In this document: positions 39,801 through 51,800 of the stretch, in pieces
Position numbering within the stretch: the first letter of the stretch is position 1
Layout: the number at the start of each line of letters is the position of its first letter
Assembly (NCBI GenBank): GCA_032718475.1
Contig: JAUCBJ010004774.1
Span: 1 to 64,000 of the forward strand
Source of the DNA: Nemertoderma westbladi
Lineage: Eukaryota; Xenacoelomorpha; Nemertodermatida; Nemertodermatidae
DNA length: 64,000 nt
Direction: 5' to 3'
Program-made: the position numbers and the translations under genes
The notes under the pieces: generated by a model
Seen by the model: the letters and a program-made list of their open reading frames with translations, nothing else
What the model was told of the DNA's origin: nothing
Databases searched by the model: none

Positions 39801-42800
39801 TGGCACACGAGCCCCAATAGTTGGCCCATTGCCACCGCCCCGCATTGGCCTGTGTTTTCGACTACCCCCAACCCATCCGGTGCCGTCATAGCCATAAAGA
39901 CCTTCTGCATATCCAGGAGGTTGGTGGCGTCCGGACCGATGATTCTCTCCGCATCCTCACGAATCGCCGATCCCACTTTCGTCGTCGACTTCTCTCTTAC
40001 CAAGACTTGTACCGCTTTCGGTAACTGGTTTAATTTCGGCCCGTCCATCTTCCCATACGTTCCTAGATCGAATAAGAAGATGTCCCCATTTGGCGCGGCC
40101 AAATGTAGGAGTATGGTCCTGGCCGACCCCGCCGTTCCTCGTCTCGAACCCGCCTCGTCTTCCACGGTTCCCTCGTCGTCTAGGATCATATATCCTCCTC
40201 TGTTGACGGACTCTATGAATCTCTTCCAGTCCTTCCTCGGTGATTCCCTCGGGTACTTCGGAATCCCGAATTTCGCCTCGTCCCCTTTCACCACGTAGTG
40301 GAAGTGTTGGAAATTCGCGTTGTCCAGCGACGGCGTCCCGTAGGTCCCGACCAGCCGCTGTTCGTGCATCTCCCGGAAGTGATCCTGCAGCGCTCGTGCC
40401 GCGTGACCCCTTTCCAACCTCTCGTAGTATCCTCTCGTCTTCTCTTCCGGATGCCTCTCGGTGAAATCCACCAGTATCTCCTTTCCTCCTGATTCCGCCT
40501 TTCTCTTTCTGATCAACTTGCTCGCCATTCCGAACACTCACTCGCTCACCTGCAAGGTGGTGCCTTACCAAGGCGCAATACAGATGAGTGATGTATCTAG
40601 GATGTTCTGTACCGTCCGATAATGGCCTATTTCTTACTTAACTGCGCCTTTTAACCTAAATTATTACTAATTAATTTTGAAGCTAGTAAATGAGCGTAAT
40701 TTACAATTTCTGTCCGTTACTTTTATTATGTTCTAGAATAACTTTCCTTGTGTTGCCATTATTTGTAACTTTCAGCCCTTTTCTTATTTATTTTTAATTT
40801 AATTTTAATTCCACTGTCCTACTACTTACTATTGCCTATGGATTGTTCTATTCTCTAATCCACATTTTGGCCTACACTGTGGGCCTGTGCAGTACAGCAG
40901 TATGCGTCGTGTGGCCACACGATTTACCCAGCTGTACTCATATGCCCCCCTCTCGCTACTAACTGCTAACTATATCTATATCTTATATACCCTTTTACCT
41001 CTAACTCTAACTCTTCTCTAACTAACGGTACTACGTACCCTCTAACTCTCTAATTAACGGTACTACATACCCTCTAACTCTTCTCTAACTAACGGTACTA
41101 CGTACCCTCTAACTCTCTAACTAACGGTACCATGTACCCTCTAACTCTTCTCTAACTAACGGTACTGCGTACCCTCTAACTCTCTAACTAACGGTACTAC
41201 TTACCCTCTAACTCTTCTCTAACTAACGGTACTACGTACCCTCTAACTCTCTAACTGACGGTACTACGTACCCTCTAACTCTCTACTTAACTAGCGGTAC
41301 TACGTACCCTCTAACTCTCTAACTAACGGTACTACGTACCCTCTAACTCTCTACTTAACTAGCGGCACAACGTACCCTCTAACTCTTCTCTAACTAACGG
41401 TACTGCATACCCTCTAACTCTCTAACTAACGGTACTACGTACCCTCTAACACTTCTCTAACTAACGGTACTACGTACCCTCTAACTCCTCTCTAACTAAC
41501 GGTACTACGTACCTCCTAACTAACTAACTAACTCTAGGTACTACGTACCTCCTAACTAACTGACTCTAGGTACTACGTACCTTCTTACTGACTAACTAAC
41601 TCTAGGTACTACGTACCTTCTTACTGACTAACTTTTGCCTACTAACTGCGTACCTACTATGTACTATTATTTTATTTTTATTTTCTGTTTTTATCTATTT
41701 TTATGTGTGGGAAGGGCGTCTCGCCCTCAATCCCACCCCCCTCAGTCCAAAGCTTGGACGACTAAACTCATGACAGACTCCACTAAGGTGCCCCTTCAGC
41801 AGACAGCATTTTCCCACAGCTCTCCTGTAGGTTTTTCTGTCCTTCGCACCTATCTTACCACCTATCCGCACTTCTACCGACCGGACTCTTCCGTCCTCGT
41901 CGGAGTAAGTTCCTACAACTCTTGCCAACCGCCACTGGTTGTTGATGATAGTATCATCCGTAACGATTACGAGATCTCCCTCTCTTAACTCCCTATTTGG
42001 CTTCCTCCACTTACTCCTTTTATGGAGTATGGGTAGGTATTCCTCGACCCACCTCCTCCAATACTCTGCGCTTATTGCTTTAGCGACTTTCCAACTTTGG
42101 CGGGAGTGTATGTCATCTGGGTCTACACCCCGCATATCGATGGTCGCTGGCCTTTCCATCAGGAAATGGCTAGGCGTCAGCACGTCTAATGACTCAGGGT
42201 CATCATTCTCCGGGTATAGCGGTCTGCTATTAATGATCCCCTCGCACTTCGCAAGCACTGTCCGTAAGACGTCCTCAGTGACCATGTGGGTGTTCATTAG
42301 CTTCGTCATTAGACGCTTAGAACTGCCCACCAGTCTCTCGACGCATCCTAGTGTATGTGGTGCATACGGCGTCCTTCTCTCCCACTTTACTTGTCGTCGT
42401 CTCATGGCTGCCCTGACTTCTTCTCCTTCCAAGATGTCCAAGGCGTCTGCCATCTCATTCTCTGCGCCCACAAAGTTGGTGCCGTTGTCGCTGTATATCA
42501 CTGCGATCGTCCCACCTTTGCGGTCCCTAAACCTTTCTAAGGCATTAATGAATGCTGATGTGGTTGCATCTTGGGCGAGTTCTATCCCTACCGCCCGCGT
42601 GTTGTTACATACGAAGATGATACCGTAGCGTTTCTCCGTGTGCCGCATCACCTTTATCTTTATCGGCCCGAACATGTCCACACCGCAATGCGTAAATGGC
42701 GGGTCGTGCTGTCTTACTCTATTCGCTGGTAGTGGCGCCATCTCTTGTATGGCTCGCTCCTTCTTCGCTCGTCGGCAGGTCTGGCACTGCCCCACCGCCG

Positions 42801-45800
42801 CTTTTACCTTCTTCCTCAACTGTTTGACCCAAAAGGTCCTCCTTATCTCCGTGAGGGTTCGGTTGGTGCCCCCGTGCAATATTGACTTATGGGAGTCCCA
42901 GATAATCTGGTGGACTATTGGCGATCCTGTGGGAATGATGATGGGTTTCGGTGGTATGACTATGCTGTTGTTGTATCCCACCCTAGAATTCATTACTAGA
43001 ATCCCGTCGTCATTAAGTTGTGGCGACAGCGTGATCAGCTCGCTGTCCCGTCGAAGGTGCTGTTGGTTACCGACGCATTCCACCTCGTCGCCATAGTTCT
43101 TCCGTTGTTCATAGCGGATGACTGCCTTGGCCGCTCCTTCCAGATCTATGGTTGTCCTGATCTTCTTGTCCTTGCCAACTCCCGCGAGGAAATTCCCGAA
43201 GGCTCTCCAGTATGCCACTAGTTTCTTGGTCTTATACCAACTAGAACTGTAGCTGAGGAGTTTATCCGTCGGGTTATCGCACAGTTCTCGTTTTGGTTGC
43301 ACATCCCTAATCTCCCTCACCATCTGGGAGTATATCTCTTCTCCCTCTGAATCTCCTTCTTCTCCCTCTGACACTACTTCTGAGCCCGGGTCCACCTTTC
43401 TCATCGGCGGCCAGGCCTCCTTATCGCTCAGAAATTGTGGCCCATGTTGCCACAATACTTCCTTCTTCAAGAAAGTGTGGCGTACTACGCCCCTCGACAA
43501 CAAGTCCGCTGGGTTCTCGTCCGTTGGGCAGTAGTGCCACCTTTCCAGTTCTGTGCTCGCCCTTATTTCGTCCACTCTATTTGCGACGAATATTGGGTAT
43601 CTCGTCCTTTCGTTATGTAGCCAACCAAGCACTACCATGGAATCCGTCCAGTAGTGTGTCTCCACTATGTTGGGAATAGTATCCACTAGGTAGGCTGTGG
43701 CTCTAACTCCTAGTCTCGCAGCTGTCAATTCTAATTTGGGAACTGATGCTGAATCTGGCGGCGTTGACTTTGCTTTGCTAAAGGCTAGTCTGGGCTTATG
43801 AGCCCCCTCTCGTTGTACTAAGTAGAGTGCCGCTCCGTACGCCTCCAACGACGCATCGGAGAACATGTGTAGGTCCAGGTTCGTCATGTTCCCATCCGGG
43901 AAATACACTCGTGGCATGTTGTATGTTCCCATCTTCTCCAAGTCTCCTGTCCATTTACTCCATTGTTTCTTGATTTCCTCTGGTACCTCTACGTCCCACT
44001 CATCCTTCAATTTGTATACTCTCTTGAGTATCTGTTTCCCCATAACTAATAATGGGGATGCTAGGCCTAGGGGATCGTATATCCTTGCTATATACGATAC
44101 ATAGCCCCTCTTCGTGTGGATGTCTGCGCCCTCCTGGCTCAGCTGATACTTCAGTTCGTCTGTCTCTCTGTTCCACACGATTCCCAATGCCTTCTGTTGA
44201 GATACTGTTCTTTTAATCGCCATGTCCTGCCCTTTGGCTGTTGTGGGATTATCCATGGTCGATTCTGGCCTCTTGTCCTCTATCGCCTTGATAAATTCTT
44301 CCGAACTGGATTGGAATTTGGTCAGGTTAAAGCCGGATCCTTTCAGGATGTCGCGAACCTCGCGCCCCGTGTCCAGTATCTCCTTAACCGTATTTCCAGA
44401 CTCCATTCCGTCGTCTACGTAGAAGCCACGTCGAATCATATCGACGGCCCTAGTGCTGTATCTATCTTCCTTCCCCTTCACTGTGTCTCTGACTGCCATA
44501 GTCGTCGTAAATGAAGACGACTTGGCTCCCATGTTTTGAACTACCATCTTATATGCTGGCATTATCGACGGTTCTTCCTCGCCGTTATACCATAAGAAGC
44601 GCTGACTGTCGCTATCTTCCTCCGTTACACGGACTTGGTTGAACATGCCTTCTATGTCACACGTGAAGGCGTGTTTCCCATTCCTAAATCTAAGTAGGAC
44701 CTCTATGCCCGAATTGTATATGTCTGGGCCTTCTAACAGGTAGTCGTTTAAGCATTTTCCGTCAGTCTTTGCCGATGCGTCGACTACCATCCGTAGTTTA
44801 CCTTTCTTTGGGTCTAAAGCCACGTGGAGTGGCAGGTAATATGTCCTGTCCGTGTTCGGCTCGTCGACCGGTAACTCCACGGCCCATCCTTTCTCGACGT
44901 ACTTCTTAATCGTTCTGTGGATGTACTCGTTCTTCTCGGGGCTCCGTTTTAGTGTTTGTTTCAGCTTGCGGAGTCTCGTGAGTACCATCCCTCTATTATC
45001 GGGCAGTGGTATCTTCGGTAGTTTCCATACCATTCCTATAGTATACCGCCCCTCACTGCATGTCATCGATTCCTCCACGCTTTGTAAAGCCTGCTTGTCT
45101 TCTACCGAGGTCCCGACCCCGGTCTCTTTTAGTCCCTCGAAATCTTGCCTGAGCAGTCTTTTGAGCTGCTCCTCTGCTCCCTCATCACCCATTTCCTGCA
45201 TTGTTCCCGCGAACATGCATCCTGATGTCTCCGACATCCTAAATGGTATCTTACTCTTGATTGGGCCACTCAGCGTCCACCCGAATGGTGTTAATATCGC
45301 CACCGGGTCACACTGCTTGTCTTCGCCGAAGACCGTTTGCATTCTTTCGTTGGCCATTGGGCAATCCATTCCTACTATGATGGATACCTTCCTAACGTCC
45401 ACGTCTGGGATTGAGAAGTCAATGTCGTCCAGGAATTTATATTGCTCGACCTCGATGTTGGTTGGCCGCCTGGCATTGATATTAATTGACTCTATCACTT
45501 GGATGGGGTCGATGGTTGCCCCATAGTCGCATCCCGGTGCCACTGCTGCAATTGCGCACCGTCCTGTTCTCATCTCCAGGATCTCATCTTTGCTAGAGAT
45601 GGTTGTCACCACCATTCTGCTTGGCCTCGTTCTCAATCCTATCTCTTCGGCCACCCATTCCTCGACTAATGTGAAGGCAGCTCCACTATCAACCAGCATT
45701 AGTGTTGTTACTGATCGATTGCCTTCCCCAATCACTCGCACGGGTACTACTCCAAGTAACACCGTTCCTCTCTTCTTCGCCCCTACTGTGCTCATCGCCA

Positions 45801-48800
45801 TCATCTGGCCTCTCCTCTGACCAAACTTTACCGGCTTCTCCTTGCACTCCCTTGCTCTATGTCCACTCATTACACATCGCGAGCAGATTTTGTTGCTCAA
45901 CGCATAATCTATCTGATCCTGCCTAGGTAGCGCCTGCCAGTACCTGCAGTTCATGGTTTGATGAAGCGCATTTGCGTGTAGCTGGCATTTGCTCTTTGGG
46001 TCGTAGCCCTCTTTATACAGTGCATTGCGTATCGCAGCTGCGTTTGTACCAAAGTCCCTACTATTCTTATTGTTTGAATTCGGCCTACTGGACGTACTGG
46101 GGTTATATTTATTCGTGTTGTTATTGTTCCCCTGTCCATTCCATGGTGTTGTCTTATCTTTGGCTAGCTGTGGACTTGCAGTCCCCTGCGTCGCTGCATA
46201 TGGCAATGATTGCCTGAGTCTCGGTAATGCGTTTGATGTATTGCGCTCTGGTTTCGGTCTATGGTAATCCGTCTTCGGTCCCTTTCCCAGGCTATCTTCG
46301 CTATAGACTGGGTCAGTTATTAGTTCAGCCTCGTAGTTTAAGAAGCTTGACATTTCTTCTAAACCCGGTTCCACACCCTTCTTGTCTCGAGTGGAGAAGG
46401 CGATCTTCCTCCACTCGTTGCGCAGCCAATTTGGTAGTGCCTGTGCTATCGTGGTGATGTTATTGGACGCGTTGAGCTCGTATGGCGCGTCTATCGTCTT
46501 CAGCACGATTAGCGCCTTTTCGACTTTGTTAGCGAACGTCTTAATGCTAACGGGATTATCCTGTAGGCCACCCGATGTTATGCCTCTCAGTGTCTGTCTG
46601 ATGATCTTGGCCGGGTGCCCGTATTCCCTATCCAGTGCCCGCCATGCTGTCGTGAAGCCGCCCTCTATTCCTTGATATTGCCTCACGATGTCGTATGCTG
46701 GGCCTCCCGTGTATACTTGCAGATACTTTAGGCACTCCGCCTGCGTCAAGTTTTTTGTAAGTATTTCGTTACTATACATGCGCCGAAACTGTAGATATTC
46801 TTCCGGCCTACTCCCATCGAATTTGAATGGTTCCACGGGTGGTAACTCGATCCTCGTTTTCAACGCATCGATCAACGTGGCCATCCCCATCGCCTGCACT
46901 TCCAATGGGTTCGATGGATGCTGTATAGTTTCTCCTGTCTGGTGCGGTTCGTCCGTCCTATTTCTTGATCTTCTTTGACTTGGGTATGTCATTGGGGGTA
47001 GCGGCCCCCTCCATATCTCTGTGTCACACGACCTATTTTCATCCAAGGGTCTCGTTGTTCTCGCTCCTATCGGGGTATATTGTTGATATTGTGATGGGGG
47101 AATGTCACCCTGCCCCCCCCCCCCCCCCCCACCGGTATGTTTGGTACTGGGGTTGATGTTAATATGTTGGGGCCCATACACCTATCCGCAATAATTCCCC
47201 CCTCCCCTGGGTATATGTTATGTCCCTGCATGCTGTAGTCATACTGCTGTACTGGTACCGGTATAGGCCTATCAACTTCTGGCCTACTCGTCGGTATGTA
47301 TTCCGCGACTTCCGGGTTTAATCCCGTTGTCCGCGCTATCCTATCCCCTACATTGCCTCTCTCAGTATGGCCTATGGTATGTGCAGTAAGGCCTACAGTA
47401 TGTCCTACAGTCTGCGTGTGTTGCTCGGGATCGAAGTTTATTCTTCTCGAATAATCCTCCCCGCGGCTACTGTATTCTCGATCGGTAGGTACATTCCGTC
47501 GGAAAGTTTCTCTTCGACCTCCCTCTCTACTATTCTCGTCTTCGTACCGGTACATCGCGTATCCCTCCATCGGCGCATAATGCACCTCACCAGGTCGCAT
47601 CTCTCCGGGGCGACGGCAATCTCCCGGAGTCCGACCCCACTGACTCTCCGTTCTCATCTCGACTACCGACGGCTCGCTATCCGTCCTCGCTCTTCTATCG
47701 TTTGCGGCGATACTTCTACTACTGTCTTCTCTTCCTCTCCCTCCAGTGTAGTATTCCCGCTCGTGAGATCTCTCGTCGACCTCCCGGTTAAACCCCACTG
47801 TTCTTCTTCCCTCTTCTGATCGGGCTCGACGCTTCGTCCGCCCTCTCACGACGTCAACCTGTCTCTCTCTGCTCGGTCGCACGCCACTGGGGATACTCAC
47901 AATCCCCCTATTACTGTCCGTCGCCGGGTGTTGCGGTTTACCTATTTCGGCCCGCGCATTATCCGCTGATGGCTGTGGAGCACTCCCTGCCCCCCCCCCT
48001 TTCGCCGCTAACTCGCTGTTGTGGGGCCCCTGTAGCCCCCCCCCCCACTCACCACATCTAACTTCGCTATCCCTCACCCCGCTACTATATCCCTCTTTAG
48101 TCGACACATCTACCCTACCGCGGTAGGGTCTATTCACCCCCGCCTCTCCCTCTGCTATTGCGTGGCCTACCAGGCCCTCTACTCCCTGCCTACCAACTAC
48201 GTGGCCTACCAGGCCCTCACTGGGTCTACCCAACCCAGCCGCTCCCTGCCCACCAACTACGTGGCCTACCAGGCCCTCTCTGGGTTGGCTCAATCCCGCC
48301 ACTTCCGACCTACCAATTGTACGGCCTACCAGGCCCCCGTCTGCCTGGCCATACATGCCCGACGTGTTCATGTTAATAGCACCCATATTGGAAACGGAAT
48401 TAATTTGTCCGTTTGAAACAAAATCATTTGAATTATTTTGTAAATTCGGACTTGGATCATTATTTAAATTATTTGAATTATTTTGCACGTTCAAATTGAA
48501 ATTATTATTTGTACTTAAATTTAAATTACTGCTACTAGGTAAAGTATTATTTGCTGCAATAAAGGTTTGGTTAGAGTTATCCCATACGGTACTATTAATA
48601 TTAACGACGTCTACTATAGCATTATTATCACCCCCCCCCCCCCCGCCCGTACGGTCACACCAGTCTTGGGTCTGTCGTGCGGTCCCTGTAAGTGGGGTAT
48701 TAATAAATGTATCCACGGCCCCTGGCTCCTCGAAAATACTCGAGCTAGCCCCACTCTCAGACGCCCCTACTCGCGCCAATTCCCGTTCGCGCGTATGTAC

Positions 48801-51800
48801 AGCTTTGTACCCTGTAAGCTCACCTTGACGTTTCTCTAGTTCCTTTTGCTCACCCTCCTTCCTTGCCATTCTCTCCTTACACTCCCGTGCGTCCCGTTCG
48901 GCCAATTCCAATTCTCTTCTAGCCCCCTCCCTTCGTCTCGCCTCACGCTCTCTGCGTTCGTTTTCCTTTCTCTCCTCGCGCTCTCTGCACTCGTTTTCCT
49001 CTTTCGCCTCACGCTCTTCGCGCTCATTTTTCTCCCTCACCTCGCGTTCCCTGTGTTCCGCCTCACGCTCTTTGCGCTCAATTTTCTCTCTCGCCTCGCG
49101 CTCTTCTTGTTCCTTCCTCCCTACTTCCTCACACTCCCTAAGGCTTCTCGCGGCCCTTTCGGCCCTCTCCCCGGTTTCCTTAATCAACGCCATTTCCCTC
49201 TCTAGCAGCACTCTCCCCTCCTCTAACCGTCTGCCTACTTCCCTTTGACCTTGCTCTATTAAATTGAGACGGTACGCGGCATTTATATCTCCCACCCGTC
49301 TTTCTTTCACGGAGGATGTAGCAGACTTATCGGTTGTAACGGATTCCCTCCGCCTCCCCTTCCTACTAACCTTCCCCCGCCTCCCGGAACTTCCTCCGAC
49401 CGACGAGGCTGAATCCTCGGGGTTAACCTCGGATTCGTCCTCCTCGGGTCTCTCCCAACCCACTAATTTTACTCCCCGGGCATCGACTAAGTACGGCCCT
49501 ACGTACACTACGCTAGGTTCTATACCCCCATACCGCCATAAGTCATACAGTTCCTCGGCAACCCCTCTCGCTCTCTCCTCGGCCAGTCCTCTTTGCCCGA
49601 AGCGCATTAGATAATAAAAGTGTCTATTCGACTCACCTAGTCTTCTCTTTAGTTTTACCTTGTCTATCGTCGCCCCTCCTCTGGCCTCCTCTAATAGTCT
49701 CCGGGTCGCGTTGTAGGCCCGTCGAAGTCGATCAGAAACCCCGACATCCTCGTCGCCGACCTCTCGTCCGTCTCTCCGGGTCCGGCGTCGTACCGTCGGC
49801 CCCGCCGTCGCCGTTTCGGTGGGCCACTCGTCGCTCTCGGCCTGTGGCTGGCCGGCGACATCGGTACCGACATCTCCTCCGTCTCTTCGGGTCCGGCGTC
49901 GTACCGTCGGCCCCACCGTCGCCGTTTCAGTGGGCCGCTCGTCGCCCTCGGCCTGTGGCTGGCCGGCGACATCGGTACGTCGACCCACGTCTCGTGTCGA
50001 CTCGTCTCCGTCTCCCTCCGTCTCGCTCTCTCCTTCTCTTGGCTCGACCTCGGGTTCCAGGCGGCCCCTCTCATCCTGGACTGCCGGATGACCCGTTACC
50101 GATGGGTCCGGCGTTGTGGGCCTGTACCGCCTGGTTGCGGCCTCGCGGATCGTTAATTCTTCGTCCGGGGTCCGCGTCGGCGTTGTTTCTCCCGACTGGC
50201 TCATCTCGCTTGGTGATTGGTGGCTGGTGGTTTAGCTGGCTAGGGGAACAACTCGATTTAATTACTGTGACGGGATCCAGGAAGGATCCCGATTTATCCG
50301 GTTGTTTAATTCACTCGTCCCCGCCGTGTGCATGAAAGGTAAAAGGGAATCCGTGTCGTTCGTTGTATATAATAACTGATATAGATATAGGGTATATAGA
50401 TATAGGTGTACGGATAATGTTGTCGTATACAGAAGGCGGGATACGGTAATTAAAGTCCCGGTCCTTCCCTAGCTAAACTAACTAACCTAAACTAGCACCA
50501 ATATTACACTGAGATAACTGGACTGATATGATTACTGCCAAGTGGCTATATTGCACGGTTGGCCTTGTTACTCTACCTAACCGATGCCTTTCCCCCCTCT
50601 GATTGGTTGATACCCTTGTTGGCGCCCTTTGGAGTGTTTCCGTTCACTCCACCTGTTCTCTCTGGGTTAGGGGTTTGGCCCCTGACCCTCATTGTGTGTT
50701 TCCTTCCCATTTTGTTGGGGTGGCACGAGTTGGTTGATTACCCAATCTCGTGGCTCCCAATATTGCTTATCGGCTTAACTTTATGGGGTGTTAGCGGGAT
50801 TGAATAAGCTAACAGAGAGGAAGAAGAACATACAACGTTATTTACTATATATGTAACAAAATAATTGTTTTCGTGTTTAACTTGGAAGCCTCCCCAAATA
50901 GTTGATATACAATTATATTTAAAATTATTTCCATGGTCATGGTCATTCACCCGTCTTTAGTTAGAAATTTGTTTGCATGAAAGACAGTTTAGTTTAGTTT
51001 TTACTGATTTATCAGTCATATCATTATCAGTCATATCATTATCTCATATCTGACTGGGGTAATAATAAAGGATAGGATAAATGGAAGCAAAGTGTGACAG
51101 TAACAAATATTTCCCCGTCACCCTAGCATGTCTTAAGTATATGATATATCAAAGTGGGAAGTTTGGATTCACTGCATAAATGCAGTTCACCAAACTTCCC
51201 CCGAATGCACACTGTAACTTCCCCCTTCCCACAAATATCCACTGTTGAATTAATTTGAAGCGATATAATAAGTACAAAATTGTGCGAGTTTTTAATTGTG
51301 TGGTCCAATTGTTATTTGATTTCTATTTATTATTTAAAGTGCATTTAATATCACACTGGTTTTTAGAATATTATACTATACAACCTTATGTTTTATTAAT
51401 TTACCAAATCGAAGCCTCATAAGGGCCGGTTATTTGTACACATATCCCCTAATGCGCTCAGTAAGGTTCAAACAACATATTGAACCAAGGTGGACGGTTA
51501 GATGGCCGCGCAAACTATCTGTGTACTAAAATGTTAAACCTATATAATATATCTGAAAAAAGTTTTTGTCTGAATGCCAAGACGTGAGGCGGCCTACAGC
51601 CAGTAGTTATATATGCTGTAATTATAGCCGGCGCTTACCTTATCCAAATGGTTAATTTGTTTAAAATGATATTTATTCATTTTGGTTTAAATAATTACAT
51701 TGGTTTTGTGGACCATTTATTTTGTAGGTATTCTCCATTATATTTAGTGCTGTGTGATTTCTTGGGGAGACATTTTTTAAATTGGTGTCCCATAATTTTT

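Larger units (their letters stand above)
36717..50814 (-). mobile_element. BEL/Pao LTR retrotransposon, complete, 14.1 kb, three ORFs
   Basis: Two 549-bp LTRs (TGT...ACA) flank 13 kb of minus-strand coding sequence, with a 5-bp target duplication GAGAG at 36712-36716 and 50815-50819. The LTRs differ at one position only (A at 36972, G at 50521), so the insertion is recent. Order in the reading direction: 5' LTR, 1,045-aa ORF, 1,826-aa Gag-Pol overlapping in the -1 frame, repeat-rich spacer, 851-aa ORF, polypurine tract, 3' LTR. Known BEL/Pao elements are usually 5-10 kb with one main ORF, so this one is unusually large. No stop was found in any of the three ORFs. Confidence 0.95.

Noticed and set aside
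50200-50265. Primer-binding site of the LTR element
   Set aside because: The bases inside the 5' LTR do not begin with TGG or show a tRNA 3'-end match I can recognise; left unannotated.
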